Positions 26,066 to 36,124 of a stretch of 64,000 nt of DNA are shown piece after piece; position 1 is the stretch's first letter, and each line of letters starts with the position of its first letter. The position numbers were made by a program, and so were the translations under genes. The DNA is from [Muricauda] lutisoli (nom. illeg.) (GTDB lineage: Bacteria > Bacteroidota > Bacteroidia > Flavobacteriales > Flavobacteriaceae). The notes beneath the pieces were generated by a model that was given only the letters and a program-made list of their open reading frames with translations, did no database searches and was not told the DNA's origin. The stretch is taken from NCBI RefSeq assembly GCF_017313105.1, contig NZ_JAFLND010000003.1, forward strand, positions 436,879-500,878, in the 5' to 3' direction.

Positions 26066-27211
26066 TTAAATGTTTGATGAAAGTATATTGTCTTCGAGCT
26101 TTTCTAAAATGAATTCGTAATCGGCCGGATTATTTACAAAATCGAGTTCGCCCATATCCAGAATTATACTGTTTTGATTGGGGTTGCTCTTGATGAAATC
26201 CAAATAGCCCCGATTGATTTTTTCCAAGTAAACAGGGTCGATGTTCTGCTCATAATCACGTCCCCTTTTTTTTATATTGGCCAATAACCGTTCGGTATTT
26301 TGATAGAGATACAGGTAAATCTCAGGCTTTTTCACCTCTTTGTACATAAAGCTAAAGACCTTTCGGTATAGATTGTACTCTTCTTTCTGCAGCGTTACCT
26401 TGGCAAAGATCAGCGATTTAAAAATGTCGTAATCACTTACCATAAAATTCTTGAAAAGATCAAACTGAGAGGTGTCGTCCATAAATTGCTGATACCTATC
26501 GGCCAAAAAGGACATTTCCAAAGGAAATGCATAGCGTGCCTGGTCCTCATAGAATTTGGGGAGAAAGGGGTTGTCCGCAAAACGTTCCAATACCAATTTG
26601 GCATTAAAATCACTGGCGATCATTTTGGATAAGGTGGTTTTTCCTGCACCAATATTCCCTTCTATGGCAATCAATTGTAACTGGGAGAATAGTCCGGACC
26701 TATCCTTGAACAATTTGTGCTTTGTTTTGGTAAGTTGGCTTTTGTCCCTACACTCCTGTAAAAGGTTACGGGTGTCCTTATGCAGTACTGGATGGTAAAA
26801 TTGAGGGGCAATATCGCTTAGTGGCTTTAAAACAAACTTCCTATGTTGCATTTTTGGATGGGGAATTACCAAATCATCATTATTGATGATTTCATTGCCA
26901 TAATAAATGATATCAATGTCCAAGGTACGGGATGTGTACCCGCCATCCACGGAACGAATCCTACCAAAATCCCGTTCAATCTGTAAAATGGTTCCCAATA
27001 ATTCCAATGGGGCAAGCGGTGTTAAAACGGAAACAACGATGTTAAGGAACTGATCTCCTTCAAAACCTAGGGCGGGGGTTTCGTACACCGAGGAAATATC
27101 CAAGATTTTTCCTGCTTTTTCCTGTAAACGAAAAATGGCTTTTTGGAGGTTCGCAAGACGATTTCCCAAATTGCTGCCCAAAGAAAGATATACCTTTTGT
27201 TTTGTGACCAT
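26066..27211 (-). CDS. folK: Fusion of 6-hydroxymethyl-dihydropterin pyrophosphokinase (FolK) and deoxynucleoside kinase
   Basis: 381 residues in one frame. Residues 1-~160 are FolK: YLSLGSNLGNRLANL, SSVYETPALGF, and SRTLDIDIIYYGN with PHPKM, making 6-hydroxymethyl-7,8-dihydropterin diphosphate for folate. Residues ~178-381 are a deoxynucleoside kinase of the dGK/dCK type: P-loop IEGNIGAGKTTLS, VLERFADNPFL, and a lid region KKRGRDYEQNI. The fusion is found in other Bacteroidetes and links folate and dNTP supply. thyA and folA are also in this window but in separate units. It is divergent from sppA. Confidence 0.93.
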   Translation of the reverse strand: MVTKQKVYLSLGSNLGNRLANLQKAIFRLQEKAGKILDISSVYETPALGFEGDQFLNIVVSVLTPLAPLELLGTILQIERDFGRIRSVDGGYTSRTLDIDIIYYGNEIINNDDLVIPHPKMQHRKFVLKPLSDIAPQFYHPVLHKDTRNLLQECRDKSQLTKTKHKLFKDRSGLFSQLQLIAIEGNIGAGKTTLSKMIASDFNAKLVLERFADNPFLPKFYEDQARYAFPLEMSFLADRYQQFMDDTSQFDLFKNFMVSDYDIFKSLIFAKVTLQKEEYNLYRKVFSFMYKEVKKPEIYLYLYQNTERLLANIKKRGRDYEQNIDPVYLEKINRGYLDFIKSNPNQNSIILDMGELDFVNNPADYEFILEKLEDNILSSNI

Positions 27212-27280
27212 AATCGAAGAAACAAAGTAAACAAAACAATACTACAATGGTTATATTTGAAGCGTATTAAATTTTATTGA

Positions 27281-29041
27281 ATGAAGTTTTTAAGAAACCT
27301 ACTTGCCTCAATTTTGGGGAGCTTAGTGGCATTTATGATAGTCGTTGGCATGTTCTTCATATTTATGGCCCTAATTGGTAGTGCGGATGATGGTGTCGTG
27401 GTTAAGAAAAACTCTGTGTTGGAACTTAGTTTTGTTGCACCTATTCTGGATTATACGGGAAAAGATGAAACTGACCCTTTTGCTGCCTTTGGGGGTGTTG
27501 AACTCGGTCTGGATGAGATTTTGCACGCTATTGAAGTAGCAAAGAACGATGATAATATTGAAGGTATTAGCCTTACAACGGGGTTTTTACAGGCCGGAGT
27601 TGCACAGACCCGCGAAATACGAAAGGCTTTGTTGGATTTTAAATCCACAGGCAAGTTTGTCTTGGCCCACGCCGATGTCTATGCGCAAAGGGATTATTAT
27701 TTGGCCAGTGCAGCGGATGAGGTGTATGTTAACCCTGTTGGTGTTCTGGATTTTAAGGGACTGGCTACGGAAGTGCTTTTTTATAAAGAGCTGCAGGAAA
27801 AATCCGGGATAAAAATGGAGGTCATTCGCCATGGTAAGTATAAAAGTGCTGTTGAGCCCTTTCTTTCCGATACGATGAGCGAGGAGAACCGCACCCAAAT
27901 AAAGGAATTGATTACTTCTATCTGGAGCGTTATCGTGGATGATATTTCCGAATCCAGAAACATTACGCCCCAAAACTTGAACATAATTGCTGACACCCTT
28001 GGAGGAAGAACCCCGGAGTACGCTGTTGCCTCAGGTCTGTTGGATGGTACCTTATATTTTGATCAATACGAGAACTTGCTCAAGGAAAAAATCGGGTTGA
28101 GCGAAGATGACGAATTGAATTATGTTGGGCTTATGGACTACGTGCAAAAGGCCAACAAAAGAAAAATCCATAAAGGCTCCGATAAAATCGCCGTTATTTA
28201 CGCCCAAGGAGAAATTTTGGGCGGTGAAGGCGGAAAAAATTATATAGGACAAGGCCTTATTGTGGATGCATTGCACAAAGCTTTGGACAATGAGCGCGTA
28301 AAAGCCATTGTGCTTCGGGTGAATTCTCCGGGAGGCAGTGCTTTGGTCTCCGATATCATTTGGAGGGAAATGCAACTGGCCAAAGAAGAAAAGCCACTGG
28401 TGGTTTCTTTTGGCAATGTGGCGGCCTCAGGCGGTTATTATATTGGGGTAGGGGGCGATATGATTTTTGCAGAGCCTACTACCATAACCGGCTCCATAGG
28501 AGTTTTTGGAACTATTCCGAACGTGAACCAACTGGCAGATAATATTGGCATAAATGCCGAACAGGTAGGTACCAACCAAAACTCGGTGGATTATTCATTT
28601 TTTGAACCCATGACCGATTCCTTTCGCAGCGTAATGCAGGAGAGTATCGAGGAAACCTACGAAACCTTTTTGGATCGGGTGGCCCAGGGCCGAAACATGT
28701 CGGTCGAACGTGTTAACGAAGTGGCACAAGGCAGGGTTTGGAGCGGGGTGGATGCCCAAGCACTTGGTCTGGTGGACGAACTGGGCACCTTGGATGATGC
28801 CATTGCAGCGGCAGCAGAAATGGCCGGAGTGGAAGACTATGGGATTAGAAAATATCCCAAATACAAATCCGATTTTGAACGGTTTATGGAAGACTTTGGG
28901 TCGATAAAGACCAAAATTGGGAAATCCATTATTCAAGAGGAGATAGGAACCGAGGCCTATGAGGTTTTAAAGGAGTTCAAACAATTTACCAAACAAAAGG
29001 GTGTCCAGGCTAAAATGCCCTTTAGCTTAACTATTAAATAG
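27281..29041 (+). CDS. sppA: Signal peptide peptidase SppA, long (67 kDa) form
   Basis: 586 residues with one N-terminal membrane segment (LLASILGSLVAFMIVVGMFFIFMAL) and two tandem S49 domains. The catalytic Ser is S383 in NVAASGGYYIGVG and the Lys is K188 in HGKYKSAVEPFLSD, matching the E. coli SppA Ser/Lys dyad split over the two halves. It degrades cleaved signal peptides in the inner membrane, with its active site facing the periplasm. It is followed after 40 bases by the YhhQ-type transporter on the same strand. Confidence 0.95.
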   Translation: MKFLRNLLASILGSLVAFMIVVGMFFIFMALIGSADDGVVVKKNSVLELSFVAPILDYTGKDETDPFAAFGGVELGLDEILHAIEVAKNDDNIEGISLTTGFLQAGVAQTREIRKALLDFKSTGKFVLAHADVYAQRDYYLASAADEVYVNPVGVLDFKGLATEVLFYKELQEKSGIKMEVIRHGKYKSAVEPFLSDTMSEENRTQIKELITSIWSVIVDDISESRNITPQNLNIIADTLGGRTPEYAVASGLLDGTLYFDQYENLLKEKIGLSEDDELNYVGLMDYVQKANKRKIHKGSDKIAVIYAQGEILGGEGGKNYIGQGLIVDALHKALDNERVKAIVLRVNSPGGSALVSDIIWREMQLAKEEKPLVVSFGNVAASGGYYIGVGGDMIFAEPTTITGSIGVFGTIPNVNQLADNIGINAEQVGTNQNSVDYSFFEPMTDSFRSVMQESIEETYETFLDRVAQGRNMSVERVNEVAQGRVWSGVDAQALGLVDELGTLDDAIAAAAEMAGVEDYGIRKYPKYKSDFERFMEDFGSIKTKIGKSIIQEEIGTEAYEVLKEFKQFTKQKGVQAKMPFSLTIK

Positions 29042-29081
29042 ATTGCCATAATAGTTCCTTCTAGGGGCTTTTAAGACACAT

Positions 29082-29789
29082 ATGACGCAAAAGGACAAGA
29101 AGTTAGCATTTTCCATATATCTGTATCTCGGGGCATTGTTCATCACCTCTTTGGTGGTGTCCAATCTTATCTTTCAAAAATTTTTCTCTTGGAACCCCTT
29201 TGGAGAGGTCACTGTATTTGGAGCTCCGCTTTTTGAACTTTCTGTGGGTATTCTGCCCTATCCCATAACTTTTTTGATTACTGATTTGGTCTCTGAAATC
29301 TATGGCCAGAAAAAAGCCAATCAGGTCGTTACCGCTGGGATTTTCGCCTCATTTTTCTCGATGGGCATCATTTTGATCGCCAACTATTCCAGTGCTATCC
29401 CCACATCACCTGTAGATGACGCTACCTTCACAACCGTGTTTGGTTTGTCACCTTTGGGAGTTTTGGCCTCCATGTTGGCTTATTTGGGAGCTCAGTATAT
29501 CGATATCACCATTTATCATTTTTGGAAACGGGTAACCAATGGAAGGATGCTGTGGCTCAGGAATAATTTTTCGACTTTTTCGTCCCAGTTTATAGACACT
29601 TTTACGGTGGTGGGACTCTTATGTATTTTTGGAGTGCTACCTTGGGACAAATTCTACGGATTACTGATCAGCGGTGTGATTTTTAAGATAATGATCGCGC
29701 TTCTCGACACCCCTTTGCTCTATTTCTTCGTATATCTAATGCGAAAAAGATTTAACTTAAAAATAGGGGAAGAAATTTCTTTGGATTGA
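29082..29789 (+). CDS. Queuosine precursor transporter (YhhQ/VUT family)
   Basis: 235 residues with about six membrane helices. Family blocks: VVSNLIFQKFF, PYPITFLITDLVSEIYGQKKANQVV and DITIYHFWKRVTNGRMLWLRNN, with the charged LITDLVSE...K segment inside a helix that is usual for YhhQ proteins. It likely imports queuine or preQ1/preQ0 for tRNA modification. No preQ1 riboswitch-like fold is visible in the 40-base leader. Confidence 0.9.
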   Translation: MTQKDKKLAFSIYLYLGALFITSLVVSNLIFQKFFSWNPFGEVTVFGAPLFELSVGILPYPITFLITDLVSEIYGQKKANQVVTAGIFASFFSMGIILIANYSSAIPTSPVDDATFTTVFGLSPLGVLASMLAYLGAQYIDITIYHFWKRVTNGRMLWLRNNFSTFSSQFIDTFTVVGLLCIFGVLPWDKFYGLLISGVIFKIMIALLDTPLLYFFVYLMRKRFNLKIGEEISLD

Positions 29790-29825
29790 CAACTTCTCCT
29801 TTAATTTGTTGTAAAACATACAAGT

Positions 29826-32525
29826 ATGAAGAAAAAAGTCCTGAAAATTACCGGAATAACCCTACTTATCCTACTAGCAATCGTAATTGCCGTCCCTCTA
29901 TTTCTTCAAGGTAAAATTGAAGATGTCATCAAGACCAAAGTCAACAATAGCATCAATGCCACTTTGGATTTTGAAGAAGCAGACCTTAGTCTCCTCAGAA
30001 GTTTTCCAAATGCAAATGTGGAATTGACCAAGCTTTCATTGGTCAACAAGTCCCCTTTTGAAGGAGATACTTTGTTTGCCTCTTCCAAAATAGCATTGTC
30101 GTTGGCCATTAAGGAATTATTCAAATCCGCGGATGAGCCGATTGTCATCAAAACCTTGAACATTGATGGTGCTAAGCTGCACATAAAGGCGGACGCAGAG
30201 GGTAATGCCAATTACGATATTGCAAAGGAAAGTGAAGCATCAACTTCAACACCATCTGAAGAATCCAGTGAAAACTTCACCTTGAACATGGATTCGTATG
30301 CCATTACCAATTCAACAATTATTTACGAAGATTTGGGCAGCGGGATGCTTTTGGACATATCCGAGATGAATCATTCTGGAACCGGTGACCTGTCTTTGGA
30401 GAAATCAGAATTAAAAACACTGACCGATGCCCTGGTGTCCTTTGAGATGGACAGCACCCAATACTTGAACAAGAACAAAATCAATTTGGATGCCCTAATT
30501 GGTATTGATTTGAGCGAGAACAAATACACCTTTTTGGAGAACAAAGCCCTTGTGAACCAATTGCCTTTGGTCTTTGACGGTTTTGTAAAAGTAAACGAGG
30601 ACAATCAGGAAGTGGACATTACATTTAAAACGCCATCCTCCGATTTTAAAAACTTTTTGGCCGTGATTCCCGAAGCCTACGCCTCCAATATTGAGAACGT
30701 GGAAACAACCGGAAATTTTGAAGTGAAAGGGGAGTTCAAGGGCGTGGTCGATGACGAACATATCCCAACTTTCAAAATCGCCATCAACTCTGAAAATGCA
30801 TCCTTCAAATATCCTGATTTGCCCAAATCGGTGCGTAATGTGTATATCGATACCGAAATCAATAACGAGACAGGCATTACGGAGGACACCTACGTCAACA
30901 TCAATAGGCTCTCTTTTATTATCGATGAGGATAAGTTCAACCTGAATGCCAAGATCAGGGAATTGATGGGCAACACCAAGGTAAATGCCCATATGGACGG
31001 ACGAATTAACTTGGCAAACATTTCAAAAGCTTACCCTGTGCCGAACGGCTATAACCTTAAAGGGGTTTTAAATGCCGACGTAACCACGGCTTTTGATATG
31101 GCTTCTTTGGAGAAAAAGCAATACCAGAATACCACAACAAGCGGAAAGGCATCCGTTTCCGGTTTCGAGTATGCTTCGGAGGAGCTTAAAAATCCTGTCG
31201 CCATCAATGCGGCAGCCGTTACGTTTAACCCGAACACCGTAACCCTGGATTCCTTCAAAGGGAAAACGGGAAGCACTGATTTTGACGCCAAGGGAACGCT
31301 CGCCAATTTGCTGGGCTTTATGTTCAATGATGAAAATATTGAAGGAAGGTTTACATTGAACTCGAATCACTTTGCATTGAATGATTTTATGGTCGAGGAA
31401 ACCGAAGAAGCTCCTGAGTCCACAGAAGAAGAAACAGGTTCCACCGCAAAAGGTGAGGAGCGCATAAAAATCCCTTCGTTTTTGGATTGCACTGTGGAAG
31501 CTACTGCCAATACGGTCGTCTATGATAACCTTAACCTAAAAAACGTAAAGGGAACCTTGATCATCAAAGATGAAACGGCTACCGTAAAAAATCTCACCTC
31601 GGACTTATTCGGTGGTACCTTGGGATTATCGGGAGCAGTATCCACCAAGCAAGAGAATTCCACATTCGACCTTAATCTTGGTATGAACAATTTTAATATA
31701 GGGGAATCCTTTGCAGGTTTGGAATTGTTCAAGGTATTAACGCCTTTGGCCAGTGCACTGCAGGGCAAACTAAATTCCGATATTAAGATTGCAGGTAACC
31801 TTAAAGATGATTTTACGCCAAACTTGGCCACCATATCCGGGAACTTGCTGGCGGAACTATTGTCCCCAAAATTGGATGCTCAAAAAGCACCGTTGGTTTC
31901 TTCTTTGGACAGTAAGCTGAACTTTTTGGATACCGAGCAAATTAATTTGGACGGGCTCAAAACGGCATTGACTTTTGATAACGGAGCGGTAAAGGTGAAA
32001 CCCTTCACTTTAAAGTACAAGGATATCAATATTAACGTTGATGGTAGCCATACCTTTGACAAACAAATGCAATACAAGGCAACCTTGGATGTTCCGGCCA
32101 AATATTTGGGTGCTGAGGTAAACAAATTGATTGCCCAGATGAACGACCAAAGCATGGGGGAGGTGACCGTTCCGGTTACGGCCAATATTGGGGGTAGTTT
32201 TGCAAATCCATCCGTTAGTACCGACCTAACATCAAGTGTAAAGACCTTGACCTCCAAATTAGTGGAAATGCAAAAGAACAAATTGGTGAACCAGGGCAAG
32301 GATAAAGCCAAAGATCTTTTATCAGATGTCTTTAAAAAGGAGGAGAGCGATACCACCAAGACTAAATCGAGTGGCGTAAAAGAGGCCATTGGCAATATAC
32401 TGGGAGGAAAGAAGGACACCGTAACAACGGATACGAGCAAAACAGAAAAGGATGAGGTGAAAAATGCAGCCAAATCCATTTTGGGCGGACTGCTCGGCAA
32501 AAAGAAAAAAGATACCGTAAACTAA
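29826..32525 (+). CDS. AsmA-like (AsmA/YhdP family) membrane protein
   Basis: 899 residues. A single N-terminal membrane helix (ITGITLLILLAIVIAVPLFL) is followed by IEDVIKTKVNNSINATLDFEEADLSLLRSFPNANVELTKLSL, the typical AsmA opening. Beta-rich repeats of the chorein-like groove follow, then the AsmA_2 region (about 560-800) with LQGKLNSDIKIAGNLKDD. The last ~80 residues are Lys/Asp/Thr-rich, with GVKEAIGNILGGKKDT and a near copy (AAKSILGGLLGKKKKDT). Family members are thought to move phospholipid between membranes. It is in the periplasm, anchored in the inner membrane. A terminator follows. Confidence 0.9.
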   Translation: MKKKVLKITGITLLILLAIVIAVPLFLQGKIEDVIKTKVNNSINATLDFEEADLSLLRSFPNANVELTKLSLVNKSPFEGDTLFASSKIALSLAIKELFKSADEPIVIKTLNIDGAKLHIKADAEGNANYDIAKESEASTSTPSEESSENFTLNMDSYAITNSTIIYEDLGSGMLLDISEMNHSGTGDLSLEKSELKTLTDALVSFEMDSTQYLNKNKINLDALIGIDLSENKYTFLENKALVNQLPLVFDGFVKVNEDNQEVDITFKTPSSDFKNFLAVIPEAYASNIENVETTGNFEVKGEFKGVVDDEHIPTFKIAINSENASFKYPDLPKSVRNVYIDTEINNETGITEDTYVNINRLSFIIDEDKFNLNAKIRELMGNTKVNAHMDGRINLANISKAYPVPNGYNLKGVLNADVTTAFDMASLEKKQYQNTTTSGKASVSGFEYASEELKNPVAINAAAVTFNPNTVTLDSFKGKTGSTDFDAKGTLANLLGFMFNDENIEGRFTLNSNHFALNDFMVEETEEAPESTEEETGSTAKGEERIKIPSFLDCTVEATANTVVYDNLNLKNVKGTLIIKDETATVKNLTSDLFGGTLGLSGAVSTKQENSTFDLNLGMNNFNIGESFAGLELFKVLTPLASALQGKLNSDIKIAGNLKDDFTPNLATISGNLLAELLSPKLDAQKAPLVSSLDSKLNFLDTEQINLDGLKTALTFDNGAVKVKPFTLKYKDININVDGSHTFDKQMQYKATLDVPAKYLGAEVNKLIAQMNDQSMGEVTVPVTANIGGSFANPSVSTDLTSSVKTLTSKLVEMQKNKLVNQGKDKAKDLLSDVFKKEESDTTKTKSSGVKEAIGNILGGKKDTVTTDTSKTEKDEVKNAAKSILGGLLGKKKKDTVN

Positions 32526-32531
32526 AAAAGT

Positions 32532-32558
32532 AAGGGCGATTTAAAATCGCCCTTTTTT
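32532..32558. terminator. Bidirectional terminator between AsmA-like and DUF6090 genes
   Basis: A 9-bp stem AAGGGCGAT / ATCGCCCTT with a 5-base loop, T-run on the right and A-run on the left. It serves the two convergent genes, whose stops are 31 bases apart. Confidence 0.9.
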
Positions 32559-33324
32559 ATTCCTTGATTTCCCCATCAATGGTTTTCAGAATTTCTTCCA
32601 TGCTTTGCATTAAGGGATTATAATGTGCTGTTTCGGTTTTTATGCTGGTCAGGATGAACATGAGCATATTGTTCTCAAATTCTTTTGATAATAAAATGTC
32701 ACGATTGCTTGCGCTTTCCGAACTCACAGGAAGTCCTAGTTCCTTGGAAACCCCTGTTAGGTCGTAGATGGTTTTAATGCTGTTTTTTTCGGTGCGAAAC
32801 ATATCAATAATCTTATTCCTTTCTTTGTCCAACATTGTTTCCTGTTGGGAAATGTCTTCTATATTCGAGATCCAATTGGTCAGCAAAATCCGCAAACGTG
32901 GATTGGAGATATCCTTCAAACTTCCCGAATTGATCATTTCTTCCAATAAGGAGTTGTTCGGATTGAAAGAAATGTCAAAGGCAAAAGCATTGTACAATAA
33001 GTTGGCAAGTTCCTGTTCGTTGAGTAAAGCATCCGGGTTTTCCATGTAGGCCACAATTTTTTTGGAATCCTCATAGCTTTGCTTGTTGAATGTAATGAGT
33101 TCTTTTAATTTGATTTTACTGGTTCTGAATTCATCTCTCAGGCCGATAAGGTAAATCTGTTCTTTCTCTCTTTTGATGCTTTGATCATTGGCATTGTCGA
33201 TGGCCAAGGCAATCAGGATGCCTATGACTACCAATACAATCTCCCCTATGGCGTATAAAATGTAATTGCTGACTTTTTTATCGGCAATCAATTCCTTTCT
33301 TACTTTTCTAAAAAACTTGAGCAT
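32557..33324 (-). CDS. DUF6090 family membrane protein
   Basis: 255 residues. The conserved start FFRKVRKELIADKKVSNYILYAIGEIVLVVIGILIALAIDN carries the only membrane helix (about 22-44). A long, mostly helical region predicted to face the periplasm follows, containing NNSLLEEMINSGSLKDISNPRLR. The family is widespread in Flavobacteriaceae and has no known function. It is a single gene, convergent with the AsmA-like gene; the next gene upstream is the YfcC-type carrier. Confidence 0.85.
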   Translation of the reverse strand: MLKFFRKVRKELIADKKVSNYILYAIGEIVLVVIGILIALAIDNANDQSIKREKEQIYLIGLRDEFRTSKIKLKELITFNKQSYEDSKKIVAYMENPDALLNEQELANLLYNAFAFDISFNPNNSLLEEMINSGSLKDISNPRLRILLTNWISNIEDISQQETMLDKERNKIIDMFRTEKNSIKTIYDLTGVSKELGLPVSSESASNRDILLSKEFENNMLMFILTSIKTETAHYNPLMQSMEEILKTIDGEIKE

Positions 33325-33360
33325 GGTCGGTTATTCGGATATGGTTCTACCTCATAAATA

Positions 33361-34695
33361 CTAGTTATAGCCTGTAGCTACGGCAAATATAATGGTGAAT
33401 GCCCCAATCAACAGCATGAGCAAGGTAGGTTTTAGCGCAAATTTGAACCATTTGTTATAGGGTATTTTTGCTAGGGCAATTACAGCCATTAATGCACCAT
33501 TGGTGGGAACGATCATATCCGCCATTATAGCTCCGTATTGATAGGCCAATACACAAATTTGACGGGATAATCCGATTAAATCGGATAAAGGGACCAATAT
33601 GGGAAGGGTTAAAACTGCCTGTCCGGAATAACTGGGTACAGGAAAATGCAGTAGGGTATGTGAAACCATCATAAGTACTCCGGATACCGCTGGGGGAAAA
33701 TTTTGTAGAGGACCAAAGAGACCATAAACAATGCTGTCCATGACCATTCCTTTGGTCAACAAAATGGAAATACTATTGGCCAAACCGATTACGATGCTGG
33801 CAAATACCATTTCTTTCATCCCTGCAATATAGGTTTCGCCAGTTTTGTTCCAGCCCATTTTTGCGATCAGTCCACATACAATGCCAAGAGCAAAAAAGCA
33901 ACCGGACATCTCACTAAATCCCCATTCAAACTGAATAATTCCAAAAATCACGATGGAAAAAGTTGTACCCAACAGCAGTAGGATTATTTTGTTGCTTTGG
34001 CTTAATGAGTTGCCCTGTGAAGGCATTTTTACTTTTTCTATCCTATTGTTCTTGGCATAATAAAGAAGATAAAGTATCCAAACGATCGATGCTATCAAAA
34101 GCACAATAAGTCGCAACGAACTACCGGAAAGTAAAGGTAGTGCAGCCTCTTTCTGTGCCAAAATAACCCCAAAGGGATTGGAAGCGCCAAAGGAACTGCC
34201 AACAACCGTGGAACCATAACTGGCAAAGAGCATGGTAAAACCATTATATCCCAAACTCTTGCCAAATAATAGAAGAATAGGGGTCAGGGCGACCACTTCT
34301 TCTTGAAGACCAATGGTTGCTCCCCCTGCTATAAAAAGTGTCGCTAGAAGTATTAAGGCCAGGCCTTCTTTACCCTCAAGGGAAGAAACTAATTTTACCA
34401 GTCCTTGGTTAAAGGCCCCTGTTCTTTCAATGAGGTAAAAACAACCTCCGATCAAAAGTATAAGAATAATTAGGTCCGCTCTCCCGGAAATTCCTTGGGG
34501 AATGGAAACGAGAAGATCGAGAAACGAAGGGCTCTCAGCATCTATTTGTTGGTAAGAATCCTTGACCACCCTTGTAATGCCCGTTTCTTCATCAAGTAAT
34601 CTTTCATAGGACCCTTGAGGAATCAAATACGTAAATATCCAAGCCATAGCTATAACGCCGAGCAGTATGACGAAGGCATTCGGAAAGTTTTTCAT
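33361..34695 (-). CDS. YfcC family putative basic amino acid / C4-dicarboxylate-type carrier
   Basis: 444 residues with about 11-12 membrane helices. Family markers are AWIFTYLIPQGSYERL at the start, LILLIGGCFYLIERTGAF, GGATIGLQEEVVALTPILL, SYGSTVVGSSFGASNPFGVILAQ and, near the end, HFPVPSYSGQAVLTLPILVPLSD and GALMAVIALAKIPYNKW. The ion-transporter-like fold is clear; family members are linked to arginine/ornithine or dicarboxylate exchange, and the substrate here is not decidable. The APC permease lies 99 bases upstream on the same strand, and the two may be functionally linked. Confidence 0.88.
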   Translation of the reverse strand: MKNFPNAFVILLGVIAMAWIFTYLIPQGSYERLLDEETGITRVVKDSYQQIDAESPSFLDLLVSIPQGISGRADLIILILLIGGCFYLIERTGAFNQGLVKLVSSLEGKEGLALILLATLFIAGGATIGLQEEVVALTPILLLFGKSLGYNGFTMLFASYGSTVVGSSFGASNPFGVILAQKEAALPLLSGSSLRLIVLLIASIVWILYLLYYAKNNRIEKVKMPSQGNSLSQSNKIILLLLGTTFSIVIFGIIQFEWGFSEMSGCFFALGIVCGLIAKMGWNKTGETYIAGMKEMVFASIVIGLANSISILLTKGMVMDSIVYGLFGPLQNFPPAVSGVLMMVSHTLLHFPVPSYSGQAVLTLPILVPLSDLIGLSRQICVLAYQYGAIMADMIVPTNGALMAVIALAKIPYNKWFKFALKPTLLMLLIGAFTIIFAVATGYN

Positions 34696-34794
34696 GTAAG
34701 GTTGGTTTTAGTGGTTTGGCGGTGGTAAAAACAGATAACCCACTGAAAATAAGCTTTTTTATTGAGTTGTAGCAGAAAAAAAAAGAGGAGAAGG

Positions 34795-36075
34795 TTAGTG
34801 CTCGTTCTTTTTCATTCTCTTATAGATATACTCAATGAAAAAACAGCTTCCGATAATGGCAATGGCAACAATAACCCCCATTCTGTTTGATGAAAACTGT
34901 TGCTGTAGTAAGACCATCATGGCAATAAGGCATAGCACAAAGCCGGCGATGGGAATGGACTTTAAACCTTTGGTATCCTTTGAAAGCTTGAAGCCAACAT
35001 AGTTGACCGTTGCAAAAACCAACAGAAAGCCAACGCTACCCGCCGTTGATATACTTTCCAATTCCAAGGTGTTGGTCAGGACCAGTGTTAGAATCGCGGT
35101 TATGAGAAGCCCAATGGGTTGGTTCCATAATTGGTAGGTGAATTGGTGTGGAAGTTCATCTTCCTCCGCAATTTCATAACTCACCCGGCTTCCGCCATAA
35201 ATGGAAGCGTTAATAGCAGAGAAAGTGGAAATGAGGGCAGCAATGGTGATGATAGTAAAGCCAGCTTGCCCTAACATGGGTTTGGCGGCCTCCGCCAATA
35301 CATAATCTTCGGCAGTCTTGATGGTATCAAAAGGAAGTGACCCCACAGTGACCACGGCTATAATGATATACAAAAGCACCACAAAAATGATGGAAATATA
35401 GTAGGCTCTGGGAATGTTCTTCTCTGGATTTTCGATGTCCGGAGCCGAGTTGGCAATAAGCTCAAAACCTTCATAGGCCACAAAAATTACCATGCCCCCG
35501 GTCAATAGCTGCAAGGGGGCTTCCCAGTTTTCGGGAGATAATTGCTCCAGATTGGGATTACCTATCAAACCATACAAACCAACACCGATAAAGGAAATCA
35601 GAATAACCAATTTAATGATTACGGCATAGGATTCTATCATACCCACCACCTTGATGCTATAATAATTGATAATGGAAGCCAATACAATGATAGCGCTTGC
35701 ATAGATATGAAAATCCAGTTCGCTACCGGTTATCGGAACCAAGTTGGGCGCATAGGAGCCAAAGGCCGAAGCATAAAGAGATAGCATAATGATATAACTT
35801 ACCCAAAGCAAATTATTTATGCCACCACTAAATACAGTTCTCCCGAACCCTTGGTTGATGAATTTTACCGTACCGCCCCTGTCGGCATATTTTTTTGAAA
35901 GCTTTACATAACTATAGGAAGTGATCAGTGCCAAGATCCCTGCAAAAAGAAAGGCTAAGGGCGTCCCACCTTTGGACAGGGTCACGGCCAACCCTAATAC
36001 GGCAAAAATACCACCACCCACCATGCCGCCAATTCCAATGGAAATCGCTTCGGTAAGTTTGATTTTTTCGCTCAT
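34795..36075 (-). CDS. APC family amino acid permease
   Basis: 426 residues with about 12 membrane helices. Helix 1 has GIGGMVGGGIFAVLGLAVTLSKGG, the unwound substrate-binding GGGIF segment. Helix 6 has GGMVIFVAYEGFELIANSAPDIENPEKNIPRAYYIS, the classic APC signature. It probably brings in an amino acid by ion coupling. It lies 49 bases downstream of the DUF2797 gene and upstream of the YfcC-type carrier, all on the minus strand. Confidence 0.92.
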   Translation of the reverse strand: MSEKIKLTEAISIGIGGMVGGGIFAVLGLAVTLSKGGTPLAFLFAGILALITSYSYVKLSKKYADRGGTVKFINQGFGRTVFSGGINNLLWVSYIIMLSLYASAFGSYAPNLVPITGSELDFHIYASAIIVLASIINYYSIKVVGMIESYAVIIKLVILISFIGVGLYGLIGNPNLEQLSPENWEAPLQLLTGGMVIFVAYEGFELIANSAPDIENPEKNIPRAYYISIIFVVLLYIIIAVVTVGSLPFDTIKTAEDYVLAEAAKPMLGQAGFTIITIAALISTFSAINASIYGGSRVSYEIAEEDELPHQFTYQLWNQPIGLLITAILTLVLTNTLELESISTAGSVGFLLVFATVNYVGFKLSKDTKGLKSIPIAGFVLCLIAMMVLLQQQFSSNRMGVIVAIAIIGSCFFIEYIYKRMKKNEH

Positions 36076-36124
36076 GCACTGTGTTTGTTGAGGTTAGAGG
36101 CTTAATGTGCGGGAATCCCGGAAC

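Noticed and set aside
29042..29081. preQ1 riboswitch before the queuosine precursor transporter
   Set aside because: The 40-base leader is too short and shows no H-type pseudoknot pattern.
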